This document shows positions 24,844 to 33,943 of a stretch of 64,000 nt of DNA, piece after piece. The stretch lies in contig NZ_CP063849.1 in the NCBI RefSeq assembly GCF_015277775.1, positions 3,224,001 to 3,288,000 of the forward strand. Reading direction: 5' to 3'. The notes under the pieces are model-generated. The model saw only the letters and a list, made by a program, of their open reading frames with translations. It was not told the origin of the DNA and ran no database searches. The first letter of the stretch is position 1. Every line of letters begins with the position of its first letter. Source of the stretch: Paludibaculum fermentans. Lineage in GTDB: Bacteria > Acidobacteriota > Terriglobia > Bryobacterales > Bryobacteraceae. The translations under genes and the position numbers were made by a program.

Positions 24844-25372
24844 ATCCGCGCCACGGCTGCTGCTGGGGCTGTTCACCGGCTTCCTCTTCGGTTTCTTCCT
24901 CCAGAAGGGCCACGTCGCCAAGTTCCGCGTCATCGCCGGACAGTTCCTGCTGCGCGACTTCACCGTACTGAAGACGATGCTCACCGCCATAGTCGTGGGC
25001 GGCATCGGGGTCTACGCCCTCAAGGCAATGGGCCTGGCAACCCTCCACGTAAAGCCGGCGCAACTCGTGGCAGTCACCATCGGCGGACTCGTGTTTGGAG
25101 TGGGGATGGTCCTGCTCGGCTACTGTCCGGGCACGGGCGTGGCCGCCGCCGCCGAAGGGCAGCGGGATGCCCTGTTTGGCATTCTCGGGATGATCCTGGG
25201 CTCCGCCGTCTTCGCTGAGTTCTACGGAATCATCTCCACTTCCATCATGAAGTGGTACGATCTGGGCCCCGTAACAATACCGGACCTGCTGGGCGTGCCC
25301 ACCTGGACGGTGCTCGCGGCATTGACCGTCGCCGCCCTGGCGCTGTTCCACCAGTTGGACCGATCGCGGTAG
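24836..25372 (+). CDS. YeeE/YedE family transporter, second half (TTG start)
   Basis: A 178-residue partner of the gene at 24316, with spans near 7-20, 35-60, 70-90 and 105-175. It carries LLGYCPGTGVAAAAEGQ, the second Cys-containing motif of the family (DUF6691-like half). I chose the TTG at 24836 because GGAAGGAGG lies 6 bases before it, and it overlaps the upstream stop by 8 bases, as in translationally coupled pairs. An upstream in-frame ATG at 24785 would run 59 bases into the first gene and lacks a ribosome site. The same kind of split pair occurs in many bacteria. Confidence 0.85.
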   Translation: MTESAPRLLLGLFTGFLFGFFLQKGHVAKFRVIAGQFLLRDFTVLKTMLTAIVVGGIGVYALKAMGLATLHVKPAQLVAVTIGGLVFGVGMVLLGYCPGTGVAAAAEGQRDALFGILGMILGSAVFAEFYGIISTSIMKWYDLGPVTIPDLLGVPTWTVLAALTVAALALFHQLDRSR

Positions 25373-25396
25373 CGGCGCGAAGCCCGTTCGCGCCGC
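25372..25396. terminator. Perfect hairpin between convergent genes
   Basis: GCGGCGCGAA and TTCGCGCCGC form a perfect 10-bp stem with a 5-base loop, starting on the last base of the transporter gene and ending 31 bp before the msrA stop. There is no T-run, so it may act as a bidirectional, factor-assisted terminator. Confidence 0.5.
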
Positions 25397-25427
25397 CGCA
25401 TCATACCTGCCCGGGCGCTGCCCGCCC

Positions 25428-26099
25428 TTACTTCCGCTTGCGCACGCAGCCCGGGTACATCTTCTTGAGCTTCTCCACCTTCGGGTCGGAGACGTTCACG
25501 ATGTACGGGTTCTCGTGGTTCAGCGTCGCGTAGTTCTGGTGGTAGTTCTCGGCCGTGTAGAACTTGTCCAGCGGCACAACCTGCGTCACGATAGGCTTCT
25601 TCAGCGCCTGCGCGTCGTTGAGTTGCTTGATATAGGCCTCCGCCACGTGCTTCTGCTCTTCGTTGGCGTAGAAGATGGCGCTGCGGTACTGAGTGCCGAT
25701 ATCGGCGCCCTGCCGGTTGAGCGAAGTGGGATCGTGCGCCACGCTGAAGAAGATCTTCAGCAACTGGCCGTACGAGATCTTCGCCGGTTCGAACGTGATG
25801 AGAATCGACTCGGCGTGGCCGGTGCGGCCCGTGGAGACGATGTCGTACTTGGCTGTGTCCTTCGTGCCGCCGGCGTACCCGGAGATCACGTCGTCCACGC
25901 CTTCCACCATCTCGAACACCGCCTCGGTACACCAGAAGCAGCCGCCGGCCAGCACCGCGGTCTGCTTGCCCTGGGCGGGCTTGGCGTCCACCACGGGATC
26001 AGGGAAATTGCCGGTCGCCGCGGTTACCATTGCACCACCGCCTGCGAGCGTCGCGAAAAGGAGAGCCGGAAGCCGGCTGAGGATCGGTTTGATCGCCAT
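25428..26099 (-). CDS. msrA: Peptide methionine-S-sulfoxide reductase, exported
   Basis: A 223-residue MsrA. The catalytic motif GGCFWCTEA puts the attacking Cys at residue 54 and Cys57 nearby. Also conserved are DIGTQYRS and the AENYHQNY segment near the C-terminus, where other resolving groups sit. The enzyme repairs the S-form of methionine sulfoxide in proteins. About 30 extra residues at the N-terminus (ILSRLPALLFATLAGGGAM) form a signal peptide, so the product should act outside the cytoplasm. The start is taken at the ATG 26099; a GTG at 26105 is equally in frame and possible. It is divergent from the large glycosidase gene at 26263. Confidence 0.9.
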   Translation of the reverse strand: MAIKPILSRLPALLFATLAGGGAMVTAATGNFPDPVVDAKPAQGKQTAVLAGGCFWCTEAVFEMVEGVDDVISGYAGGTKDTAKYDIVSTGRTGHAESILITFEPAKISYGQLLKIFFSVAHDPTSLNRQGADIGTQYRSAIFYANEEQKHVAEAYIKQLNDAQALKKPIVTQVVPLDKFYTAENYHQNYATLNHENPYIVNVSDPKVEKLKKMYPGCVRKRK

Positions 26100-26262
26100 G
26101 CGCACATTTATCACCCAAGGGTATAGATGAATTCCCGCCCTCTCGGGAATGGAATATTTTAGTACCCGGCGGCGGCCGGCCGATTCCAGCCCATTGGATT
26201 GAACGCCGTGCGCCGGCAGCCGCGGCGTTGTGCCGGGTCCCTCAAACCAGTCATAAATAGGC

Positions 26263-29028
26263 ATGGAAGGTCTTCGTTCCGGATATCTGGCCGCGATTCT
26301 GACAGCCTTGGCCGTGGCTCCCTGCGCGGCGGCCGCCGAGCCGGCCCGGCAGCAGTTGGACCTGAATGGAACCTGGCAGTTCCGGCTCGACCCGGCCAAC
26401 TCCGGTCTGCAGGAAAAGTGGTTTGCCGCCCCGGATCCGTTCCCTGAAAAGATCGCCGTACCCGGCGCCTGGCAGGCCCAGGGCTTCGGCAACGCCTCTC
26501 CGCAGTTGCGCCACAGCTTCGAAGGAACCGCCTGGTACCGCCGCACCGTGAACGTCCCCGCCAACTGGGCCGGCCAGCGGACCGTCCTGCGCCTGGGCGG
26601 CGCTCATCGCCGGGTGACGCTCTTCGTCAACGGTGTGGAACTCGGCGGCCACGACGGCTTCAGCGCGCCGTTCGAGTTCGACATCAGCAGCGCCCTCCGT
26701 CCCGGCGGCGACAACTCCATCGTGCTGAGGATCGAGAATCCGCCCGTCGCCATTGAGGCCTCACCCGACCTCCAGAAGCCGCTGATGCCCACGGGCATGC
26801 TGAACTACATCGGCAACTGGGGCGGCATCTTCGGCTCTGTCGAACTCGCGTCGGAACCGCGCCTCCGCCTCTCGTCGGTTCTCGTCACCTCCGACGTAAG
26901 CCGCCGCCGCGTGTCGTTCCGGATCCGCGTGGACGCCCCCGGCCAGGCCAGGCCGCTCACCGTCAGGGTGACGGTGCCTGGTGCGCCGGCAGCCACCCAA
27001 CCCGTCCCCTCATCCGCAGCGGAGCCGGAGGCGGTGGTCGACATCGATGCCGCGCGGCTCCCCTTGTGGTCCCCCGACAGTCCAGAGCTGCTCACCGCCT
27101 CGATTCAACTGCTGGACCAAAACCGCGCCATCGATCGCCTGGAGCAGCGCTTCGGCTACCGGGAAGTGACCACCAGCGGCGGCACAATCCTGCTAAATGG
27201 AAAGCCGCTCTATCTGCGCGGTTACGGCGATGACAACGTCGAAGTGCTCACCGGCTTTCCGCCTTCTTCGAAGGCCATCTTCCTGGAGCGCCTGAAGCTC
27301 TCCAGGAGTTTCGGCTTCAACGCCGTCCGGTTCCATTCCATGACGCCGCCGGCCGCCTATTTCGAGGCCGCCGACGAGGTAGGCATGCTGGTCATGGCCG
27401 AACTGCCCGCCGCGTACACGCAATACTTCTTCGCGCATCGCGACTTCCTCAAACGCGAATTGAACAGCGTACTGCTGGCCTACCGCAACCATCCCTCCCT
27501 GCTCAGCCTGGCCTTCGGCAACGAATTCAACCTCGAATGGCTCAAAACCGAACCCGAGCGCGCGGAGTTCCTTGCCTCCATCGCCGATTTCTACAAGTCG
27601 GCCAAGCAACTGGCCCCCGCCACTCTCATCCTTTCCAACGACGGCCTGGACATGCGCCCCTCCGACATGGTCAGCATCTACCATGGCGCGCCGGGCGACC
27701 GGCCCACCGTGCGCCACGAGTTCGGGCAATACTACTGCTCCCTGCCGGATATCAGCCTGAAGCAGCAGTTCACCGGAGTCCTGCTGCCCACATGGCTCGA
27801 CGCCAAGTCGAAGTGGGTGGCGGACAACCACCTGGAAGCCATCTACCCCGCCTACGTGCACAACTCCCAGCGCTTGCAGCAGTTGGGCCGCAAATACCAG
27901 ATCGAAAAGGTGCGCCTGAATGGCGGCGTCAGCGGCTACCACTACTGGCTGATCGTCGACTACCCGGGCGGTACCGGCGAAGGCGACTCCTGGGAGGAGG
28001 GTTGGTTCGATTACTTCTGGAAACCCAAGGGCATCACCCCGGAAGAGGGCCGCGCGCTGAACACGCCCGTCCTGCTCATGCTGGATGCCGGCGTCGACAA
28101 CCGTACGCTGTGGGCGGGCGAACCGAAGCAGGTGGGCATTCAGGTGTCGAACTATGGCGCGGAGGCCGTGCACGATGGCCGCCTCACCTGGGAACTGCGC
28201 GACGGCAGCCAGCGCATCGCGGGCGCCGCGCTCTCCGGCGTGGAGGCGGAACTCGGCAAGGTGTCGAAACTCGGTTCCATCCTGCTCGACGCCGGCGCCG
28301 CCTCGGCCGCGAGAAAGCTGGAATTGCGAATCACCCTCGACACCCGCCACGGCGAGTACACGAACACCTGGCAATTCTGGGCCTACCCCAAGCCCAGCCG
28401 GGCGGCCGCGCCGGCAGTCCCCGTGGTCTCGAACCTCCGCCTGGCCGCGCTCAACCGCCAGTATCCGTGGCTGCAGTCCGGATCCTCAAAGCTCACACCG
28501 GAGAGCCTGCTGATCACAGAGGATCTGGACGCCGCGGCCCTGGCCCATCTCAACGCCGGCGGCCGCGTGTGGCTGATGCTGCGGCAGACGCTGGATCGAC
28601 GCGGCGTGGAGTTCTTTCCCGCCTCCGGCGGCGCGGCGGGCACCATGATTCAGGAACACCCGGCCCTCTCCGGCTTCCCTCACGACGGACTGGCCGATCT
28701 GCAGTTCTACAATCTGATCAACGGGGCGTTCCCCCTGCCCATCGACAACTGGCCGGCGCGGATCCAGCCCTTCGTGGGCGGCATCCGGACCACGTCGTCA
28801 TTCCTGAGCAAAACCAAGAACCTCTCCCGCATGGCGTATGCGGTGGAAGGCAAAGTGGGGCCGGGCCGCCTGCTGGTCACCACCCTGCGGCTGCGCGAGC
28901 ACTTCGACGAGGCCTATCCGGAAGCAATTGCGCTCTTCGATTCGCTGCTGCGCTACACCACCGGCCCGCAGTTCGACCCGAAGGAAACGATCCCGGATTC
29001 CGGCATCCGCCGGTTGACGGTCGATTAA
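26263..29028 (+). CDS. Secreted glycoside hydrolase family 2 enzyme
   Basis: A 921-residue GH2-type enzyme. A signal peptide (1-~26) leads to the jelly-roll sugar-binding domain (about 30-175, with GTWQFRLDP and LFVNGVELGGHDGFSAPFEF), then the Ig-like domain (about 190-300) and the TIM barrel (about 305-600). The acid/base is Glu421 in FGNEFN, and the likely nucleophile is Glu486 in VRHEFGQ, 65 residues later, as the clan requires. A long C-terminal region (about 620-921) holds a further beta-rich domain and a ~200-residue part without an obvious family. It should cleave beta-linked sugars (galactose, glucuronic acid or mannose are the usual GH2 substrates) from plant or microbial polymers outside the cytoplasm. 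It stands alone. Confidence 0.85.
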   Translation: MEGLRSGYLAAILTALAVAPCAAAAEPARQQLDLNGTWQFRLDPANSGLQEKWFAAPDPFPEKIAVPGAWQAQGFGNASPQLRHSFEGTAWYRRTVNVPANWAGQRTVLRLGGAHRRVTLFVNGVELGGHDGFSAPFEFDISSALRPGGDNSIVLRIENPPVAIEASPDLQKPLMPTGMLNYIGNWGGIFGSVELASEPRLRLSSVLVTSDVSRRRVSFRIRVDAPGQARPLTVRVTVPGAPAATQPVPSSAAEPEAVVDIDAARLPLWSPDSPELLTASIQLLDQNRAIDRLEQRFGYREVTTSGGTILLNGKPLYLRGYGDDNVEVLTGFPPSSKAIFLERLKLSRSFGFNAVRFHSMTPPAAYFEAADEVGMLVMAELPAAYTQYFFAHRDFLKRELNSVLLAYRNHPSLLSLAFGNEFNLEWLKTEPERAEFLASIADFYKSAKQLAPATLILSNDGLDMRPSDMVSIYHGAPGDRPTVRHEFGQYYCSLPDISLKQQFTGVLLPTWLDAKSKWVADNHLEAIYPAYVHNSQRLQQLGRKYQIEKVRLNGGVSGYHYWLIVDYPGGTGEGDSWEEGWFDYFWKPKGITPEEGRALNTPVLLMLDAGVDNRTLWAGEPKQVGIQVSNYGAEAVHDGRLTWELRDGSQRIAGAALSGVEAELGKVSKLGSILLDAGAASAARKLELRITLDTRHGEYTNTWQFWAYPKPSRAAAPAVPVVSNLRLAALNRQYPWLQSGSSKLTPESLLITEDLDAAALAHLNAGGRVWLMLRQTLDRRGVEFFPASGGAAGTMIQEHPALSGFPHDGLADLQFYNLINGAFPLPIDNWPARIQPFVGGIRTTSSFLSKTKNLSRMAYAVEGKVGPGRLLVTTLRLREHFDEAYPEAIALFDSLLRYTTGPQFDPKETIPDSGIRRLTVD

Positions 29029-29038
29029 CCGGGGCTCG

Positions 29039-29662
29039 CTACTCAGAAGCGGCAAACGGCCGGCGCACCCGCCTGCCCGCTGCGGCCCCGATCAGAGACA
29101 GTACCCGCCACCCGTGTCCGGCTCGCGGAGCCTCTGAAACGTAGATCTCTTCCAGCCCGTCGACGGGGTCCATCCGGACACCCACGCGGGAGAAGCCGAG
29201 TTTCCTGGCCACGGCCGCCGAAGGCGTATTCGCGGCCGCAATCGAAACCACAAACTTCTTCACACCCTGCTGCCGGCCGGCCCAGCGCATCAAACCCTGC
29301 GCTGCTTCCGTGGCAAACCCCTTGTTGCGGAAACCCGGGAAGACTGTGTAGCCAAACTCCACCGCCTCGGTAGCCCACGACTCCAGGTACGGCGGATTCG
29401 GCGCCGTATGAAACCCGCAGAAGCCCACCATTACCTTGGTCTCGCGGTGCATCATGGCCCGCAGCGACCACGGCTGATACCGCGCATCAGCCCGCAGATC
29501 GGCCAGGCGTAGCGCCACCAGATCCCGTTCCAGCCACCACTCCGGCGGAATGGTGCCCCCAAGAATTCTGGCGGCCTCAATCCACTGGCCGGCCGCCGAG
29601 GCTTCCAGAAACTCCTCCGGCATGAGGCTGAGATTCAGACGCCGGGTACGAATCGAGGTCAC
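29039..29662 (-). CDS. GNAT family N-acetyltransferase (RimJ/RimL type)
   Basis: A 207-residue acetyltransferase. It opens with 'IRTRRLNLSLMPEEFLEA', typical of the RimJ/RimL branch. The acetyl-CoA loop region is visible as the segment after EFGYTVFPGFRNKGFATEAAQGLMRWA (about residues 105-131), with R/Q-x-x-G-x-A/G replaced by RNKGFA. Late in the protein, NTPSAAVARKLGFSRVG is the classic GNAT motif B. The acceptor is unknown: a ribosomal protein N-terminus, a small amine or an antibiotic are all possible. The start is GTG with a moderate AGGATAG site. It is convergent with the glycosidase gene (10 bp apart). Confidence 0.88.
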   Translation of the reverse strand: MTSIRTRRLNLSLMPEEFLEASAAGQWIEAARILGGTIPPEWWLERDLVALRLADLRADARYQPWSLRAMMHRETKVMVGFCGFHTAPNPPYLESWATEAVEFGYTVFPGFRNKGFATEAAQGLMRWAGRQQGVKKFVVSIAAANTPSAAVARKLGFSRVGVRMDPVDGLEEIYVSEAPRAGHGWRVLSLIGAAAGRRVRRPFAASE

Positions 29663-29726
29663 CCATCTATCCTACCTAGACACAGGGAATGGATGCCTTA
29701 GGACCTTCCCACCGGCGGCAGCGGGT

Positions 29727-30413
29727 CTAGCGCGGCGCGGCTTCCCTGTCTTTGAACTCCTTGCGGTCAAACACTTTCACCAGGCCCTCTTCGATCTCCA
29801 CGAAGACCTGCTTCGGCGGCTTCGTTCCATCCACCCGCAGCGTGTTGCGCGGCGTGTACCAGGAGTTCAGGAAGCTCTCTTCCCTGTGGTAGTCCGCCAA
29901 CCGGCGGTCGATGTTACCAGGTGTGTCGTCCACGCTCTTGCGCTTCAACATGCGCGCTCGTACGATCTCCTCCGACACTTCCAAAACGACAACCTTCGGC
30001 GGCTGCAATGCACGCGTGTTCAGGAAGGAATCGAGGAACTTCGCCTGCGCTTCCGAATTAGGGTACCCGTCCAGGATGAAGCCCTTGGCCGTATCCGCCT
30101 GGCCGGCTCGCGCGCTGATCAGCTCGATCGCGGCCTCGTCGCTCAGTAATTCCCCGGAGTTCGCCACCCTCGCTTTGCTGCCCGGCACCGGCCCCTGGCC
30201 GCGCATCGCTTGTTGTGCCAGCTCCGCGACAGAGATGACAGGCACCTTGTACTTCCTGCCAAGATTCCGCGCCTGCACGCTCTTGCCGCTGCCCGGGGGC
30301 CCCACCAGAATTACCACCTGGCCCAATCCCAAAGGAGCCGGCGCGCCCTCGGCCGCAGGCAGAATCAACCCGGCGATCACCGCCAGCAGGCACCCGACTG
30401 ACAGTCGCAGCAT
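29727..30413 (-). CDS. Adenylate-kinase-like P-loop protein with a predicted signal peptide
   Basis: A 228-residue P-loop kinase close to adenylate kinases. The Walker A motif GPPGSGKS lies at residues 38-45, an NMP-binding region around 60-100, and the signature GFILDGYPNSEAQA near 111-124. An Arg-rich region follows (RARMLKRKSVDDTPGNIDRRL). The LID is very short, as in the short-form enzymes. The first ~24 residues (LRLSVGCLLAVIAGLILPAAEG) form a textbook signal peptide, which is odd for a nucleotide kinase that needs ATP. It could be an exported enzyme with another role, a membrane-anchored cytosolic protein, or a mis-called start; no later start codon precedes the Walker A strand, so the leader seems real. 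Confidence 0.75.
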   Translation of the reverse strand: MLRLSVGCLLAVIAGLILPAAEGAPAPLGLGQVVILVGPPGSGKSVQARNLGRKYKVPVISVAELAQQAMRGQGPVPGSKARVANSGELLSDEAAIELISARAGQADTAKGFILDGYPNSEAQAKFLDSFLNTRALQPPKVVVLEVSEEIVRARMLKRKSVDDTPGNIDRRLADYHREESFLNSWYTPRNTLRVDGTKPPKQVFVEIEEGLVKVFDRKEFKDREAAPR

Positions 30414-30492
30414 GATCCCAGTCTAGCGATCCATTAGACATTCTTCACCTGATCATCCAAATTGCGACGTGAGGCAGAACCCATCGCCCCTC

Positions 30493-30521
30493 TTGACTCC
30501 AAAGCCGGGCCGGGACATACT
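30493..30521 (+). promoter_or_regulatory. Sigma-70-type promoter of the PadR-permease pair
   Basis: TTGACT (30493-30498) and CATACT (30516-30521) are separated by exactly 17 bp, and the PadR ATG is 26 bp further on. The -35 is near consensus and the -10 fits at four positions. A PadR dimer would be expected to bind around here, but I see no perfect operator. Confidence 0.55.
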
Positions 30522-30547
30522 CAGTTGCGTAGGTAAGCAAACTAGGT

Positions 30548-30877
30548 ATGGCCAAGGCTACTTTCCCGCAAGGCTCACTGCCGCTTCTGGTCCTCAAGAT
30601 CCTCGCCCAGACCGGCCCCCAGCACGGTTACGCCATCACGCTGAAGATCGAGCACCTGTCCGACGAGGCGCTCAGTGTCGAGGAAGGCTCGCTCTATCCG
30701 GCCCTCCACCGGCTGGAAGAGGCCGGCTGGATCCAGGCGGAATGGACCGTCACGGGCAATAAGCGCCGCGCCCGCATCTACGAGATCACTGAGGCGGGAC
30801 GCCGCCAGCTATTGGAAGAAGAGCAGCGCTGGCGCACCTCCACTGCGGCCGTCGACCGCATTCTCCGGCACGCCTGA
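30548..30877 (+). CDS. PadR family transcriptional regulator
   Basis: A 109-residue winged-helix repressor of the PadR family: LLVLKILAQTGPQHGYAITLKIEHLSDEALSVEEGSLYPALHRLEEAGWI, then the wing with KRRARIYEITEAGRRQLLEE. The C-terminal dimerisation helix is short (PadR subfamily-2-like). PadR-ADOP pairs are numerous in Acidobacteriota; the regulator probably controls its own gene and the permease that begins 11 bp after it. The inducing signal is unknown. Confidence 0.92.
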   Translation: MAKATFPQGSLPLLVLKILAQTGPQHGYAITLKIEHLSDEALSVEEGSLYPALHRLEEAGWIQAEWTVTGNKRRARIYEITEAGRRQLLEEEQRWRTSTAAVDRILRHA

Positions 30878-30888
30878 AGGGGGCTCAC

Positions 30889-33474
30889 ATGTCCTGGATT
30901 ACCAGACTCCGCAACGTTTTTCGCAAGGACGACCTGGATCGCGACCTCGACGATGAGCTGCAATTCCACGCCGAGCAGCGCGCCGCGGATCTCGGCCTGA
31001 CGCCAGCCGAAGCCCAACGCCGCCTGGGCCACACCGCCCGCATCCTGGAGGAAAGCCGCGACGTGAAACTGGCCCGCTGGCTCGAGACCGTCCTGCAGGA
31101 TCTTCGCCTCGCCTTCCGCATCTGGCGCAAACGGCCGCTGGTGGCCGTCACGGCCATCCTCACCATCGCTCTCGGGGCCGGCATGAATGTCGCCGTCTTC
31201 CGCGTGATCTGGAACGTGATGCTCAAGCCGTTGCCCTACGCGGAGCCCGCCCGCCTGATGCAGGTCTGGGTCGAGGAGAAAGAGCCCCGAACTCCGCCCG
31301 AGAACGTCCTGATCGACAAGTGGCAGCACAGCAGCCTGACCTTCTCCGCCTTCGCCGCCTACCGGCCATGGAGCATCACCATCATCGGTCAAGGCAACCC
31401 CGAGCAGGTCTTCACCGGAATGGTCTCCCGGAATTTCTTCGAAACGCTGGGAACCCCGTTGCTGGCGGGCCGCGCCTTCACCCCGGACGAGATGAGCAGC
31501 GGATCCGACAATGCGATCCTGCTGCGCGAAGGCTACTGGCGGCGCCGCTTTGCCGGCGACCCGGGCCTTGTGGGCTCCGAGATCGAAGCCGACGGCACAC
31601 TATGCCGCGTGATCGGCATTGTCCCCGACTCCTTCCTTGCAACACCCCTGATCCAGGTAGCGCGCGGCGGCTCCACCGCGTTGGGTGGAGCCCGGGCGGA
31701 ACCGGACGCGTTCATGCCGCTATCCAGGGCACGCGTAGGAGGAATGCGCCTCCCCACCCACACCAGCTTCCTGATTGGCCGTCTCAACCCGGGCATCCCG
31801 GCTGGCCAGGCGGCCAACGAACTGGCCGCCATCGCCGGTCCGGGCGAGCGCCGCCGCATCTGGCTCTCGCCACTGGAAGAGGAAGTCGGCTACCAGTTGC
31901 GGCCGGCCCTGCTGGCCCTGATTGCCGCCACCGGCTGCGTCCTGCTCATCGCCTGTGCGAATCTGGCCAATCTGATGCTCGCGCAGGTCGTGCTGCGCCG
32001 CCGTGAACTGGCCGTGCGCGCCGCCCTCGGCGCGGGCATGTCACGGGTCATGCGGCAACTGGTCACCGAGGCCATGGCTCTCTCGCTCGCCGGCGGAGCC
32101 GCGGGCCTGCTGCTCTCCCAGTTACTCTATGGTGTCATCGTCGGCCTCTATCCGGACACGATTCCGCGCACGGCCAACTCCGCGCCCGATTGGATCATCT
32201 ACCTCTTCGCGCTCGGCCTCACCATCCTCACCGGCCTGCTGTTCGGTGTACTGCCCGCCTGGCGCGCGGCCAGTGAAGCGAAGGAGGAAGCCCTGCGTGT
32301 CGGCAATCCCTGGATGAGCCGAGGCAGCCGCCGCTGGTCCAGCGCCATGGTGGCCCTCCAGGCGGGCCTGACTACTGTTGTCTTGATCGCCGCGGGCCTG
32401 CTGGCGCGAACCTTCCTCACCTTGCGAGACATCGATATCGGCATCGATCGCGACCACATCCTCACGGCCAGCATCGACCTGCCCGCAACTCGCTACAAAA
32501 CCAGGGACGACCGCGCCCGCTTCGGCCGCGCCTGGCTCGACCGCCTGAATGCGATTCCCGGCGTTGCCTCCGCGGGCATCTCCAATTCCCTGCCCTTGCG
32601 CTACACGATGCTGCTGGATCTGCGCATCTTCGTCCCGGGCTCCGACCAGGAGCAACTCGTCGGTGGACGCGCCGTGGGCGGCGACTATTTCAAAGCCCTC
32701 GGCATGCGCTGGGCGGCGGGCGGCCCCTTCGACCCCGCGGTCAAGGGACAAGTGGCCGTGAACGAAGCCTTCGTCCGCAAGTTCCTCAAGGACAAACAGC
32801 CGGTCGGCTTCCAGTTGCCCCAAGGCAAGACGTCGATGCTGATCACAGGCGTCATCAAGGACGTCCGCCACCGCGGCCTGCGCGAAGCGCCGCAACCGGA
32901 ACTCTATCTTTCCTATGACAGCTTTCCGCTGAACCCGGTCGATACTGTGATTCGTTCCAACCTGCCTACGGCGCAAATCATCGCGGCCATGCGCCGGGAG
33001 TTGAAGGCACTGGACGATCAGGTGGTGCTGGCGAGACCCCTGGCGATGGAGGAAGTGGTGAACGGTGAACTGGCGCGGCCGCGCTTTCAGGTGGTGCTGC
33101 TGGGCCTCTTTGCCGGTGTTGCCCTGGCTTTGGCGGCCATTGGCACCTACGGCGTGATCGCTTATAACGTACGGAGCCGTACGCCGGAACTGGGCCTGCG
33201 GAGGGCGCTCGGCGCCAGCACGCTGAACATACAGCAGTTGATCCTGGCAGGAGGCTTGAAGGCTCCGATGGTCGGTTTGGCGGCGGGACTCCTGCTCGGC
33301 TGGCTCGTCATCGGCCGGTTATTGGAAGCGATGCTCTACGGCGTAACCGCCCGGGACCCGAAAGTGCTGATATTCACGGCAGTCACGCTGGCAGCCACCA
33401 GCTTATCGGCCTGCCTGCTGCCAGGACGGGCGGCAGCCCGCATCGACCCCGGCGTCGCGCTGCGTCAGGAGTAG
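30889..33474 (+). CDS. ADOP-type duplicated MacB/FtsX permease
   Basis: An 861-residue membrane protein made of two FtsX-like units. A cytoplasmic N-terminal extension (1-~85, RLRNVFRKDDLDRDLDDELQFH) is typical of the 'acidobacterial duplicated orphan permease' (ADOP) family. Then come span 1 (about 90-110), a MacB periplasmic domain (about 115-330), three spans (about 345-460), span 5 near 505, a second periplasmic domain (about 530-700) and three final spans (about 735-845). No ATPase is encoded beside it, which is why the family is called 'orphan'. It probably acts in export or in envelope signalling with an ATPase encoded elsewhere. It is co-transcribed with padR. Confidence 0.92.
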   Translation: MSWITRLRNVFRKDDLDRDLDDELQFHAEQRAADLGLTPAEAQRRLGHTARILEESRDVKLARWLETVLQDLRLAFRIWRKRPLVAVTAILTIALGAGMNVAVFRVIWNVMLKPLPYAEPARLMQVWVEEKEPRTPPENVLIDKWQHSSLTFSAFAAYRPWSITIIGQGNPEQVFTGMVSRNFFETLGTPLLAGRAFTPDEMSSGSDNAILLREGYWRRRFAGDPGLVGSEIEADGTLCRVIGIVPDSFLATPLIQVARGGSTALGGARAEPDAFMPLSRARVGGMRLPTHTSFLIGRLNPGIPAGQAANELAAIAGPGERRRIWLSPLEEEVGYQLRPALLALIAATGCVLLIACANLANLMLAQVVLRRRELAVRAALGAGMSRVMRQLVTEAMALSLAGGAAGLLLSQLLYGVIVGLYPDTIPRTANSAPDWIIYLFALGLTILTGLLFGVLPAWRAASEAKEEALRVGNPWMSRGSRRWSSAMVALQAGLTTVVLIAAGLLARTFLTLRDIDIGIDRDHILTASIDLPATRYKTRDDRARFGRAWLDRLNAIPGVASAGISNSLPLRYTMLLDLRIFVPGSDQEQLVGGRAVGGDYFKALGMRWAAGGPFDPAVKGQVAVNEAFVRKFLKDKQPVGFQLPQGKTSMLITGVIKDVRHRGLREAPQPELYLSYDSFPLNPVDTVIRSNLPTAQIIAAMRRELKALDDQVVLARPLAMEEVVNGELARPRFQVVLLGLFAGVALALAAIGTYGVIAYNVRSRTPELGLRRALGASTLNIQQLILAGGLKAPMVGLAAGLLLGWLVIGRLLEAMLYGVTARDPKVLIFTAVTLAATSLSACLLPGRAAARIDPGVALRQE

Positions 33475-33574
33475 CAGCAACGTCCGCCGGGGCCCGCGCA
33501 GGCACACGGCGACCTTCCGGTCCGCATCTCAAACAATTCGATTGTCAGGATTCAAGTACTACAAAACAGGCCGC

Positions 33575-33766
33575 TTAGCTCTGCTTCCGGCGGCGCACCA
33601 GGACGTGCTCCGGCTCGGTCTCGACTTGCTCTTCGAGTTCAGCGAGCTCGCGCTCGATGATCGCGCGTTCCAGCGCTTCGTAATCTTCCTCGGCGGAGCC
33701 TTCCCGGCTCTGCTCAATCTTCTCGAGAATCTCGCGTTCTAGTTCTAAACGGTCTTTGAGGCTCAT
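33575..33766 (-). CDS. Small acidic coiled-coil protein
   Basis: A 63-residue protein with no known family. It is nearly all charged helix (LKDRLELEREILEKIEQSREGSAEEDYEALERAI ...), ending in a basic RRRKQS tail. The ATG follows CCAGGAGGGCGAT, one of the best ribosome sites in the window, which is why I accept this start; the frame continues upstream, but only as an antisense frame of the glycosidase gene. It is divergent from the glycosidase at 33944. Possibly a small regulator or assembly factor, but I cannot say. Confidence 0.6.
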   Translation of the reverse strand: MSLKDRLELEREILEKIEQSREGSAEEDYEALERAIIERELAELEEQVETEPEHVLVRRRKQS

Positions 33767-33943
33767 ATCGCCCTCCTGGGAGTGCCAGATAGCACCCTCA
33801 CTTAACAAGACGCTTTTGAACGCATTTTGTTTCGGAAAAGTGAAGGCAAGGCGCACTTTCCTGACTTTCCACACCGGGATGCCGGTTTGCCCGTTCGCCC
33901 GCAAGTCCGGCTGGAAGCAGATAATCAGGTATAAAGGTAATCG

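Noticed and set aside
27537-29144. 535-codon second frame inside the GH2 gene on the same strand
   Set aside because: Arg/Pro-rich frame shadow; the GH2 frame holds the catalytic residues.
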